From a virus: a stretch of 43,412 nt of DNA. Position numbers and translations under genes: made by a program. Numbering within the stretch: position 1 is the first letter of the stretch; each line of letters starts with the position of its first letter. The stretch lies in the IMG/VR virus record IMGVR_UViG_3300031578_000112, positions 1 through 43,412 of that record, one strand, 5' to 3'. This document shows positions 1 through 6,287 of the stretch, piece after piece. The notes beneath the pieces are model-generated. The model was not told the DNA's origin. It worked only from the letters and a program-made list of their open reading frames with translations, and made no database searches.

Positions 1-74
1 TTAATGGTACCGTTAGGGGCTATATCCCCAGAAAGGACCCACTTTTTAAATCCAAAACCCGAAGACGCTATCTA
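1..74. other. Left-end non-coding segment
   Basis: No gene is visible here. A near-palindrome around GGTACC lies at about 2-15, and a short hairpin with GGGG and CCCC arms around a TATA core lies at about 36-50 region upstream of the last minus-strand gene end. No U-tract follows the hairpin, so it is a poor terminator. If the genome is circular or has cohesive ends, this piece joins the non-coding stretch at 43303-43412. Together they would separate the end of the early operon from the start of the packaging genes, which is where lambda-type phages carry cos. Confidence 0.3.
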
Positions 75-560
75 TTAGCGGTTATACAGCTTCCACTCCA
101 ACTTTTCTATTGTGGCGTTCGCCTCCGAAAGCTTGGCGTTCGTAGCGTCAAGCTCTATGAGTGCCTGTTCATACAGCTCATACAGCACACGATTTGACAC
201 CCTTGCTTCCCCGTGCCAATCGGCAGCCTCACGCTCTGCCGCCTGTGCTCTGTGATATAGGAGTTTGGCTTCCATTTGGCGTTTTGCTGTTTCCGCTTCC
301 GTGATTGTCATTTCCTCGAATTTTTTCATGATTTGTCCTTTCCGTTTTTGTTGGCCGTTGACTTCGTTGAAGAATTTTCGGGCTTCTTTCATAACGGCAT
401 TGTTATCTTGTTTATCTGTTTTAGGTTTTTTTACTTTTGGCATAGGGGTTTCAGAGGTTGCGGCTGGTAGTCCCCTATCTTCAATATCAGGGACTTTATT
501 GAAAGTTAATTTAAAAAAATTTATAATCTCATCAAGATCTTTATTTTCGTTTTCGGACAT
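75..560 (-). CDS. Coiled-coil hypothetical protein
   Basis: A 161-residue hydrophilic protein of unknown function, starting at an ATG with GGGAA about 8 bases upstream; a TTG six codons earlier is possible but has no clear ribosome binding site. The first 60 residues are acidic and then lysine-rich. From about residue 75 to the end the sequence is rich in A, E, K and L with heptad-like spacing, as in a long coiled coil. It is the last gene of the minus-strand early unit, just below the cytosine methyltransferase. It could be a structural or DNA-associated accessory protein; nothing visible identifies a reaction. Confidence 0.6.
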   Translation of the reverse strand: MSENENKDLDEIINFFKLTFNKVPDIEDRGLPAATSETPMPKVKKPKTDKQDNNAVMKEARKFFNEVNGQQKRKGQIMKKFEEMTITEAETAKRQMEAKLLYHRAQAAEREAADWHGEARVSNRVLYELYEQALIELDATNAKLSEANATIEKLEWKLYNR

Positions 561-594
561 ATTGCAATTCCCAAACAATTAGGTTTTTTTATCC

Positions 595-1476
595 TTAAAA
601 TCGCCCCCATAAAAGCTCAAAAGCTTTTTTCGCCTGTGCCGGTACCCAGGCATTACCGAGAGCTGCCACCCTGCCACCGCCACATTTTATCTTTTTCATC
701 CGCGGTACATCAGGTTCTTGGCCCCACCCTGCCTGCTCCTGCATTGGCATCTCATGCGCTGCGTCGGTCCAGCCTATAGGATAGCCCATGTACCACTCAC
801 ACCATGCAGGATTTAAAGGGCCTGGAGAGCTATATTCGGGGCGTTTATTGCTCTGATATCTTGCTTGCTCCATATCGCCGGGCGTTTCCATGGATGCTGT
901 GAGCGTCGGCAAGAGAGTCCGTAAATTATCGCCGCCCTGTTTTCCTGGCCCCCTGCCGGCGCCGGTGTTATCGCTGGCAGTTAAAGTCGGCAGCACCAGC
1001 AAGTATCCACATTCTTTCTCTTTTATGCCATGCGCCAACGGCTCCCGCCGATAGCACACCCCACTCAGCATCATACCCGATAGAGGCCAGATCCCCGAGA
1101 ACGACATCAAGCCCCCGTCTATTGAGAATTGCGGAGTTTTCCACGAATACGAATTTTGGTCGAACTTCGCAAACGATCCGAAACATTTCTTTCCAGAGCC
1201 CCGATTTTTCGCCAGTAATTCCTGCGCCTTTCCCGGCCGGGCTGATATCCTGGCAGGGGAAGCCACCAGTGACGATATCGATATATCCTCGCCATGGCCG
1301 GCCGTCAAATGTGCGGATATCGTCCCAGATAGGAAAAGGCGAAAGCGTTCCATCATCTTGTCGGGAGATAAGGACGTCTCGGGCTTTGCGCTCGATTTCG
1401 ACAGCGCAAACTGTTTTCCAGAGTCCACGCCCTGCGATAATTGATCCGCCAATGCCTGCGAAAAGTGCCAGCTCAT
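595..1476 (-). CDS. Cytosine-5 DNA methyltransferase, C-terminal part (motifs IX-X), overlapping frame
   Basis: A 293-residue frame that starts at an ATG directly after the TGA of the lipoprotein gene. It stays open across the whole methyltransferase core encoded in the other frame at 968-1480, then continues alone. Its unique C-terminal part carries LNPAWCEWYMGYPIGWTD, which fits motif IX of C5 methyltransferases, and RVAALGNAWVPAQA, which fits motif X. The N-terminal half (SYSWKTPQ, FSGIWPLSGMM) is the +1-frame reading of the conserved ENS and RERMW region. A full enzyme therefore needs a +1 shift from the 968-1480 frame, or this frame makes a separate C-terminal subunit. An ordinary frameshift mutation or sequencing error is also possible. 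Confidence 0.6.
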   Translation of the reverse strand: MSWHFSQALADQLSQGVDSGKQFALSKSSAKPETSLSPDKMMERFRLFLSGTISAHLTAGHGEDISISSLVASPARISARPGKAQELLAKNRGSGKKCFGSFAKFDQNSYSWKTPQFSIDGGLMSFSGIWPLSGMMLSGVCYRREPLAHGIKEKECGYLLVLPTLTASDNTGAGRGPGKQGGDNLRTLLPTLTASMETPGDMEQARYQSNKRPEYSSPGPLNPAWCEWYMGYPIGWTDAAHEMPMQEQAGWGQEPDVPRMKKIKCGGGRVAALGNAWVPAQAKKAFELLWGRF

Positions 1477-1480
1477 TCAC
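968..1480 (-). CDS. Cytosine-5 DNA methyltransferase, catalytic N-terminal part (motifs I-VIII)
   Basis: A 170-residue frame starting at a GTG that overlaps the upstream TGA by four bases (GTGA). It has the AdoMet-binding motif FAGIGG at the N terminus, the catalytic FPCQ motif with the nucleophilic cysteine (GGFPCQDIS), the ENS motif VI and the HKRERMW motif VIII. This is the catalytic core of a DNA cytosine-5 methyltransferase, which adds methyl groups to C in a specific site and in phages usually protects DNA from restriction. The frame stops right after motif VIII, so the target-recognition region and motifs IX-X are missing; they lie in the overlapping +1 frame (595-1476). Confidence 0.75.
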   Translation of the reverse strand: MNELALFAGIGGSIIAGRGLWKTVCAVEIERKARDVLISRQDDGTLSPFPIWDDIRTFDGRPWRGYIDIVTGGFPCQDISPAGKGAGITGEKSGLWKEMFRIVCEVRPKFVFVENSAILNRRGLDVVLGDLASIGYDAEWGVLSAGAVGAWHKRERMWILAGAADFNCQR

Positions 1481-1818
1481 TGCCCTGCCTTATCACACCG
1501 CTCCTTACATTTCTTGCAATCCTGGGCCTGATCCAGATCCATAATGATATCAATCAACATTGGCACAAGGCGCAAGATGACAGCCGTAAAAAAGCCACGC
1601 TCTTTCCCGGGCGATCTCTTTTGGTGCGTCATCGCTTCCAGGGCTTTTCGATCCCCAGGCAAGAGGGAAGCTTTATGGTCCTGTACCGTGTCCATAGTCA
1701 TCTCATATATAAGACGCAGCTTCGTTTCGTCCGGCTCAGCCGGCTTCTGAATCCCTGCCATGCATGACAGCAAGAGCGCACATATAAGCGCCCCGATTAC
1801 CATTCTATTCCCTTTCAT
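1477..1818 (-). CDS. Small predicted lipoprotein
   Basis: A 113-residue protein with an N-terminal hydrophobic segment after MKGNR and a lipobox-like LLSC at about residues 16-19. This suggests export and lipid anchoring in a Gram-negative envelope. The rest is charged, with a second hydrophobic stretch (AVILRLVPMLIDIIMDL) and a CKKCKERC cysteine cluster near the end. A GGAGG sits about 6 bases before the ATG, and the gene overlaps the MazG-like gene by 14 bases. Its stop directly abuts the two methyltransferase starts. Role unknown; superinfection exclusion or lysis help are possible for a phage lipoprotein. Confidence 0.6.
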   Translation of the reverse strand: MKGNRMVIGALICALLLSCMAGIQKPAEPDETKLRLIYEMTMDTVQDHKASLLPGDRKALEAMTHQKRSPGKERGFFTAVILRLVPMLIDIIMDLDQAQDCKKCKERCDKAGQ

Positions 1819-2095
1819 CGTTTTCCTCCTTTTCTATCCGTGTGATAAGTTTCAAGACTTTCCGCCGTTTTATCGCATCCACATTTTCGACCATTTTCGG
1901 GTAAAAAGCCTTCATCTGATCGATCAAAATTTCCACGTCTGCAATCTCCCCGGCAAGACAGGATTCGTACCCACGGCCAGCGGCCATATGATGTGCTTCA
2001 ACCGCCAATTCACTACATTCTTCCGCCAGTTTGTGCAGCTGGTGTTTTATGCCGAAATGGCCAACGGCTTTTTTGTATACAGTTTTTTGTGGCAT
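1805..2095 (-). CDS. MazG-like nucleotide pyrophosphohydrolase
   Basis: A 96-residue protein with the MazG-type metal-binding pattern: EECSE at about residues 24-28 and EIADVE about 25 residues later (EExxE...ExxD), in an all-helical context ending with a conserved-looking KRRKVLKL stretch. Enzymes of this family hydrolyse (d)NTPs to monophosphate and pyrophosphate; phage versions may clean or adjust nucleotide pools or affect ppGpp signalling. The ATG chosen has AGGGG five bases upstream. An ATG at 2116, overlapping the upstream stop as ATGA, is an alternative and would add seven residues. Confidence 0.7.
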   Translation of the reverse strand: MPQKTVYKKAVGHFGIKHQLHKLAEECSELAVEAHHMAAGRGYESCLAGEIADVEILIDQMKAFYPKMVENVDAIKRRKVLKLITRIEKEENDERE

Positions 2096-2112
2096 TTTCA
2101 CCCCTTTTTCGC

Positions 2113-2409
2113 TCATACTCCATTTCTTCGAAAGCACTCCCTGCCGGCTTTTATCTCATCCCTGAATCTATTTATGAAAAACTCTTCTATATCCGCTTCT
2201 GTTCGATTTATTTCCAGCATGCTTATTTTTTTTTGTATCGCGAAGAGCTCCCCGTCTATTTTAAACTGTGCCAATATTATTAAACAGCTATTATCTTCAT
2301 CCGTAGATAAAGATACGTGGCTTTTCACCGGGATAGCTTTCTTGATTTTTTTAATCAAAGAAAACGCTTTTTTTATTCCATTGTTTACAATTCTATTCTC
2401 AATATTCAT
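2113..2409 (-). CDS. Hypothetical protein
   Basis: A 98-residue protein with no recognised motif. The ATG chosen has GGAGG 8 bases upstream; a TTG at 2424 is a poor alternative. The N-terminal part is lysine-rich and helical (KKAFSLIKKIKKA), and the C-terminal half is acidic and then basic. A run of nine A on the coding strand (about 2225-2233) is read through in frame. That is a useful contrast with early genes where 8-base runs break the frame. It sits between the exonuclease and MazG-like genes in one tightly packed unit. Confidence 0.5.
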   Translation of the reverse strand: MNIENRIVNNGIKKAFSLIKKIKKAIPVKSHVSLSTDEDNSCLIILAQFKIDGELFAIQKKISMLEINRTEADIEEFFINRFRDEIKAGRECFRRNGV

Positions 2410-2411
2410 TT

Positions 2412-3137
2412 CTAATACCTCCAATAATCCCGGATAAGCTCATATAATAGCCAAGTATCGGCACAATCTTTTTCACAATATTGCCGAATGATTTTCTCGC
2501 CCCTTGGCCCCATACGATAAAATTCCTGCATCATGGACCCGTCGAGGCCGTCTTTGCCGGTGGATAGGTCGAAATATCTCATGTAATAATCCAAGCTGCC
2601 TTGTGCAAACCGATCCCACTTTCCAAGGACCATACGACAATCAGTGTGATTCGTGATCCGATACATCCCGCAATCGATTCTCACTGTGGGTCGGACGCGC
2701 GCCTTCATCGAGCGGAGTTCAAGACACGGGATGTCGAAAGAAATCCCGTTGAACGTGACAAAATGATCGTACCCTTTCGCGGCAAGGAAAGACCAGAATT
2801 CCGTGAGCATGGCCCCCTGAGCCTTTAAAGACGTGTCGGATGACGGCAAGAAGAAGGATCCGCTGTCTTTTCCGTCATCCCACCCAATGCAGATGGGTAT
2901 GTTTTGTTTCACATTCTTCCACATGTCCCGGATCTGATCTGATTTTTCCTGTTCGTGTTTGGCCATGGCTTCCGCTTGCTTTTTTTCGACACTTGCGGCT
3001 ATTTTCACAGGATCAGTTACCCGGCCATCCGGTTTTATCACTGTCAGGTCCGGCAGAGGAATCGGCTTTAGCAGCGGTATACAATCCGGATCGGGGATTG
3101 TCTCAATGTCGAGTATCACGACTTTTCGGGAGATCAT
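2412..3137 (-). CDS. DnaQ/PolB-like 3'-5' exonuclease
   Basis: A 241-residue nuclease of the DEDD superfamily. The three exonuclease motifs are visible: DIET near residue 10 (Exo I), FNGISFDIP at about 149-157 (Exo II, with the catalytic D), and YCEKDCADT near 220 (Exo III). The overall form matches the predicted 3'-5' exonucleases related to the proofreading domain of family B polymerases. It would degrade DNA from 3' ends, in repair or recombination of phage DNA. No polymerase is seen in the window. Start supported by AAAGGA 7 bases upstream and an ATGA overlap with the gene before it. Confidence 0.8.
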   Translation of the reverse strand: MISRKVVILDIETIPDPDCIPLLKPIPLPDLTVIKPDGRVTDPVKIAASVEKKQAEAMAKHEQEKSDQIRDMWKNVKQNIPICIGWDDGKDSGSFFLPSSDTSLKAQGAMLTEFWSFLAAKGYDHFVTFNGISFDIPCLELRSMKARVRPTVRIDCGMYRITNHTDCRMVLGKWDRFAQGSLDYYMRYFDLSTGKDGLDGSMMQEFYRMGPRGEKIIRQYCEKDCADTWLLYELIRDYWRY

Positions 3138-3346
3138 ATCAGATCCTTTTCAATCGCCAACCATTCCGGAATTTCGAAAGTGGCCATATCGTCATCGTCC
3201 CCATGCCGGTCAAATTCGGAAATTTGGCTTTTCGGGATCCACATTTCATTATCGCCGTCAAAGAAAAGATAGGCAAGTGTTGTTTCGGCCTTGATTTCCA
3301 TTGTGAATTCTACGGATGAAATGGGTATTTCTCGTTTAAAGCTCAT
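3134..3346 (-). CDS. Small conserved-looking phage protein
   Basis: A 70-residue acidic protein. The ATG at 3346 has a GGAGG five bases upstream and is preferred over the ATG at 3367, which only overlaps the preceding stop. The pattern of beta strands followed by LFFDGDNEMWIPKSQISEF and a terminal EIPEWLAIEKDLI resembles a type of short protein common beside phage replication genes. No function is known to me. Confidence 0.5.
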   Translation of the reverse strand: MSFKREIPISSVEFTMEIKAETTLAYLFFDGDNEMWIPKSQISEFDRHGDDDDMATFEIPEWLAIEKDLI

Positions 3347-3363
3347 GCATTCCTCCGTTTTGA

Positions 3364-3795
3364 TCATTCAGCCGGTAAATACCAAGCCTGTGAAAAATTA
3401 TCATTCCTTAATTCAAGTAATAGTTTTGCATATTCTTCCGGAGTTTTTTCGATAAATTTTTTCCACTTGATCGGAAACAAAAATCGCACACGAAACGCTG
3501 ATATATCATCTCCGGAAATCGTATAAAGTACAACCATAGCCGGTATCTTCGCCATTTTTGCAAGATTCATGGTTACGGTCCCGGCTTTCCAATCTTGTCC
3601 AACATCAATGGCGGTTTCAATCAGACAGCACGGCTTTTTTGTTTTGTCGTGATATTCTGTGTATAGAATGACATCATTATCGATCATCGCCAATTCCCGA
3701 GCTTCGGCAGGCGTGACAAATCTTTGAACCGATTCAATTCGATGCCATTTTGAATACGTCATATCCCGAGTTCCATATATTTCAGTTTGTGACAT
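3364..3795 (-). CDS. Hypothetical protein
   Basis: A 143-residue protein of unknown function. The ATG at 3795 has GGAGGG six bases upstream; the longer frame from a GTG at 3822 is unlikely. It has mixed alpha/beta character, with a middle segment (GTVTMNLAKMAKIPAMVVLYTISG) that suggests a buried strand-helix-strand core and a cysteine pair PCC near residue 59. Codons overlap the adjacent methyltransferase by no more than a few bases, so it is probably co-transcribed with it. Such a core is seen in small nuclease-like folds, but no catalytic motif is clear. Confidence 0.45.
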   Translation of the reverse strand: MSQTEIYGTRDMTYSKWHRIESVQRFVTPAEARELAMIDNDVILYTEYHDKTKKPCCLIETAIDVGQDWKAGTVTMNLAKMAKIPAMVVLYTISGDDISAFRVRFLFPIKWKKFIEKTPEEYAKLLLELRNDNFSQAWYLPAE

Positions 3796-3796
3796 A

Positions 3797-5071
3797 TCAA
3801 ACCCTCCAGACAATAATTTCACGCGTCAGAACTAGACAGCGCTTGTTTTCCTTGGCCCATATTACCATTTGTGCATTGCATTGTTGTGATTCATAAGGCA
3901 CTGAATACCGCATATCGACCGGCAAAGAAACGGCTTTTATCATATCAACCACATGGTCTGTGAATTGCTTTTCAGGAGCTTTCCATTGCGTCGGTTGAAT
4001 AATCATGGCGATCACGGCCCCAGGTTGCAACTTTTTCGAAAGACCTTTGACAAACCCGGCAAGAGTGGAATTAAACTTTTCAAGATCCATATTCGCCAAG
4101 TCTTCCGGATCATCGGAATATTGACCGGCAGCTTGTTTCCAGTATGGCGGATCGAGATAAACGAGTTTCACATCTTTCCACCGGGGAACCGATGGACATC
4201 CGGAATTTATATCATGGGCCCGGATTTCTTTTTCCCGCTCCACTATCGGTTTCCGATCAGATACGAAATAGCGACGGCCTCTCTTTTTGCACACGTCGAT
4301 TGTTGAACCTCCACCGGCAAACGGATCGAGAACGATATCGAAAGGCTCGGTGTAGAGGTATATCAGGTTTTCCAACCATTCCGGCTCTGAATTTCCAAAG
4401 TGGGATACTCCGGTTGTTTTGGTTTGTTTTTTCCATACGTTGTAGATTGGAGGTGTATAATCGTCTTGAAATTGGATTTTATGAATATTTCCAGATCTGT
4501 TAATATTCATAAAACCCTGTTCTTTTTCGTTACCTTTTATCCATAAATTTATAGTTGCCTGATCCTTTCCCAAAGATTCTGCTATTTCACTTTGAGTCCG
4601 GCATGAAAGCCAAAGGTCGAAAGCCTCTTTCTTTTGTTTCGCTTTCGTATCCGTGTCAATTCTTCGCAGCCATTCATTGACAGTCGAAACAGCAACCGAA
4701 AACAAACCCGGCAAACGCTTTTTGAATTCCGGCCGGTCCTTCTCTGCCGTCGAATGATACAGACTCCGTGCCTTGTCCTTTTTATCCTCTGCCGACAACT
4801 GCAACCCATGAGCGTTGTTTTTCTCAATCGCAAGGAAAAGAAGATCTCTATCGGATGCTGTTTCGATAACCAAAACTTCGATCTCTTCCACTTCGTTTTT
4901 TTTGTGAGCCGTCCACCGATGCCAACCGTCAATCAGGATATTGTGCTGATTGATTTCAATCGGTGGCATGATTTCAAGATTCAAAGCGTATTCTTGAACC
5001 TTCGCCGGGTTCGTGATCGATCTAGGATATAGGTCTTCCCTGTAAACTACTTCGGACGTTTTGATTTTCAT
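3797..5071 (-). CDS. ParB-HTH-DNA methyltransferase fusion
   Basis: A 424-residue three-part protein. Residues 1-130 form a ParB/Srx-like domain with ILIDGWHRWTAH, the GxxR-type nucleotide-binding motif. Around 155-185 there is a helix-turn-helix (TQSEIAESLGKDQATINLWIKG). The C-terminal part is an AdoMet-dependent DNA methyltransferase with DPFAGGGST (motif I) near 250 and DPPYWKQ (motif IV, typical of N6-adenine or N4-cytosine enzymes) near 310. It should modify phage DNA, perhaps with ParB-fold-guided binding. The start has GGAAGGG six bases upstream. This fusion type is known in phages and mobile elements; its target site cannot be read from sequence. Confidence 0.8.
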   Translation of the reverse strand: MKIKTSEVVYREDLYPRSITNPAKVQEYALNLEIMPPIEINQHNILIDGWHRWTAHKKNEVEEIEVLVIETASDRDLLFLAIEKNNAHGLQLSAEDKKDKARSLYHSTAEKDRPEFKKRLPGLFSVAVSTVNEWLRRIDTDTKAKQKKEAFDLWLSCRTQSEIAESLGKDQATINLWIKGNEKEQGFMNINRSGNIHKIQFQDDYTPPIYNVWKKQTKTTGVSHFGNSEPEWLENLIYLYTEPFDIVLDPFAGGGSTIDVCKKRGRRYFVSDRKPIVEREKEIRAHDINSGCPSVPRWKDVKLVYLDPPYWKQAAGQYSDDPEDLANMDLEKFNSTLAGFVKGLSKKLQPGAVIAMIIQPTQWKAPEKQFTDHVVDMIKAVSLPVDMRYSVPYESQQCNAQMVIWAKENKRCLVLTREIIVWRV

Positions 5072-5073
5072 TC

Positions 5074-5346
5074 TCAACCCTTCCTGAGCTTTTCAACACT
5101 GTATTTCGTTTTGTATTCATCACAAAAACTATTTCCACATTGAAAAAAAAGAAATCCATTTTGAACAAACTCTTTGAAAAACATAGTTTTCTTGCATACT
5201 GGACATGGCATCCAAGCTATAGCAGCAAAAGATTTTACCATTTCAATAAAAAGTTCGTTCAGTTTCAAGTCTTTTTCTGCTGCAATTATACGGAATCTGC
5301 GCTTTATATCTGAATCAACTTTTAAATTTATTGTGACTTGTTCCAC
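5074..5346 (-). CDS. Ribbon-helix-helix plus zinc-ribbon regulator
   Basis: A 90-residue protein. The N-terminal 45 residues (VTINLKVDSDIKRRFRIIAAEKDLKL) match an Arc/CopG ribbon-helix-helix DNA-binding fold. The C-terminal half has CPVC and CGNSFC, a likely zinc ribbon. The GTG start is preferred because AAAGGA lies seven bases upstream; an ATG at 5382 would add 12 residues. It is the first gene after the promoter at about 5378-5406, so it may regulate its own unit, which encodes both methyltransferases. Confidence 0.65.
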   Translation of the reverse strand: MEQVTINLKVDSDIKRRFRIIAAEKDLKLNELFIEMVKSFAAIAWMPCPVCKKTMFFKEFVQNGFLFFQCGNSFCDEYKTKYSVEKLRKG

Positions 5347-5377
5347 TTTTGTGTCCTTTCTTTTAAGATGTGAATTA

Positions 5378-5406
5378 TACATATCTGGCTTTCTTTATTT
5401 TGTCAA
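5378..5406 (-). promoter_or_regulatory. Predicted sigma70-type promoter for the 5.3-0.1 kb unit
   Basis: On the minus strand TTGACA lies at 5406-5401. With 17 bases of spacing comes TATGTA at 5383-5378. A perfect TATAAT is at 5379-5374, but with 21 bases of spacing. It follows directly after a terminator-like hairpin, so a new transcription unit probably begins here. Confidence 0.5.
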
Positions 5407-5429
5407 CCCCTTATTTCACCCCAACCCCG

Positions 5430-5451
5430 AAAAAAGACCCCGGCAAGGGGG
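5430..5451 (-). terminator. Rho-independent terminator-like hairpin
   Basis: Read on the minus strand, CCCC (5450-5447) and GGGG (5441-5438) pair across a five-base loop, followed by TC and six T. It ends the small-gene unit at 6.1-5.5 kb just before the next promoter. The four-pair stem is short, so termination may be partial. Confidence 0.5.
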
Positions 5452-5489
5452 AAGGCCTTGTTTTTGTTGCGTATGTTTATTTGATGGCA

Positions 5490-5681
5490 TTAAAAATCAC
5501 CACAAGATACGGTCCTACCTTCGCATCGGTTGATATGTTTTTCCTCCCCCTCAGATTCTATTAAATTGATCCAGACGTGTTCCCGCTTCCCCGCATCCCG
5601 ATATTTACCGCAATCCTGGCATAAAATTCTGGTTTCGTTTATCGACATCAGGATGATAATTGTCGTTTTATGCTGGCACAT
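5490..5681 (-). CDS. Small cysteine-rich (zinc-binding) protein
   Basis: A 63-residue protein with an N-terminal CQH and a later CQDCGKY motif, plus a third cysteine pair near the end, which suggests metal binding. Its ATG overlaps the stop of the upstream frameshifted gene (AAATGATG), and GGGG lies five bases upstream. Short zinc-ribbon proteins of this kind are common in phage early regions; function unknown. Confidence 0.5.
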   Translation of the reverse strand: MCQHKTTIIILMSINETRILCQDCGKYRDAGKREHVWINLIESEGEEKHINRCEGRTVSCGDF

Positions 5682-5864
5682 CATTTCCCCGCCCATGTCA
5701 TATATTTCCCGTTTATATCAAAATAACATTGGCTTTTAACATCGTACCGCCACCGCACACCACATTCCGTCGACCACGGCCCGGACGTGTAAAATACCGT
5801 TGCTTTGATGCCCGGGATGAAAAAAAAGCCTGTATTTCCCGATTTTCACCTTCATTTCCTTCAT
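5681..5864 (-). pseudogene. Small hypothetical gene broken at a T8 run
   Basis: From the ATG at 5864 (GGGGGG nine bases upstream) the frame reads KEMKVKIGKYR and then, after eight T on the coding strand (5827-5820), runs into an unlikely reading and a stop. If one T is dropped the frame continues as FFIPGIKATVFYTSGPW and GVRWRYDVKSQCYFDING to a TGA at 5683-5681. That TGA overlaps the next start as ATGA. The restored 60-residue product looks like a real soluble protein. Cause may be a mutation, a sequencing error, or transcript slippage at the T8 run. Function unknown. Confidence 0.5.
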
Positions 5865-5869
5865 GATTG

Positions 5870-6122
5870 TCATCCCCCCATCAAAAACCGGATACACATA
5901 GCCGCAGTTTGCACGGCTTCTATCTGCATCCGAATAAAAGCATCGTCCCCGTTTCGATTTCCAGCAGGGTATCGATGATCATTGGCCGCCTGTACGAGTT
6001 CCCCGGCTTCCTCTGCGATGATCGCCGCCCGGTGTATGCAGTCCGGTAGGGTATTTCGGATAAAGCTTCCTGGCTCGTTTCAGCTCGTTCTTGATCAGTC
6101 TTGCAGCTTTTCGAAATGTCAT
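5870..6122 (-). pseudogene. Frameshifted MazG-like/EEAGE phage protein
   Basis: The ATG at 6122 has AAGGGA nine bases upstream. The first frame encodes KAARLIKNELKRARKLYPKY. A one-base shift near the CCC at 6051-6049 is needed to join LPDCIHRAAIIAEEAGE and then EAVQTAAMCIRFLMGG, ending at TGA 5872-5870. The restored 83-residue product matches a small phage family with an EEAGE motif and a QTAAM-IRFL tail, related in style to MazG-type helical proteins. The total of 253 bases fits one extra base. Confidence 0.55.
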
Positions 6123-6139
6123 GTTTTTTGGTCCCTTAT

Positions 6140-6154
6140 TGAGAATCATTCTCA
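6140..6154. promoter_or_regulatory. Fur-box-like 7-1-7 palindrome
   Basis: TGAGAAT, a central C, then ATTCTCA form a perfect 7-1-7 dyad. It differs at two symmetric positions from the consensus TGATAATnATTATCA bound by Fur. It lies about 18-32 bases upstream of the frameshifted gene at 6122, in its likely leader or promoter. It could equally be the operator of a phage regulator. Confidence 0.4.
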
Positions 6155-6159
6155 TTAAT

Positions 6160-6279
6160 GCGGGGTTATGGGGTTATTTGGGGTTTTTGCCAAGCCACGC
6201 GTGAAAAAATAAAAGTAACTAACAATATAAAACACTAGAGAGGGGGGGACAATAACCCCGAATAACCCCATAACCCCGC
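6160..6279. repeat. Inverted G-tract repeats flanking an AT-rich core; candidate replication origin
   Basis: The arms at 6160-6185 and 6254-6279 are inverted copies, 25 of 26 positions matching. Each has three GGGG tracts spaced by TTAT-like linkers. The 68-base centre is AT-rich (GAAAAAATAAAAG and AACAATATAAAAC). The structure sits directly downstream of the primase-helicase gene, where many phages place their origin, with repeats acting as iterons and an unwinding element between. It could instead be a large hairpin or a regulator site. Confidence 0.5.
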
Positions 6280-6287
6280 GGTCGATT

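Noticed and set aside
1122-1544. Plus-strand frame opposite the methyltransferase
   Set aside because: Composition is that of a shadow and it has no ribosome binding site; both minus-strand frames carry real motifs.
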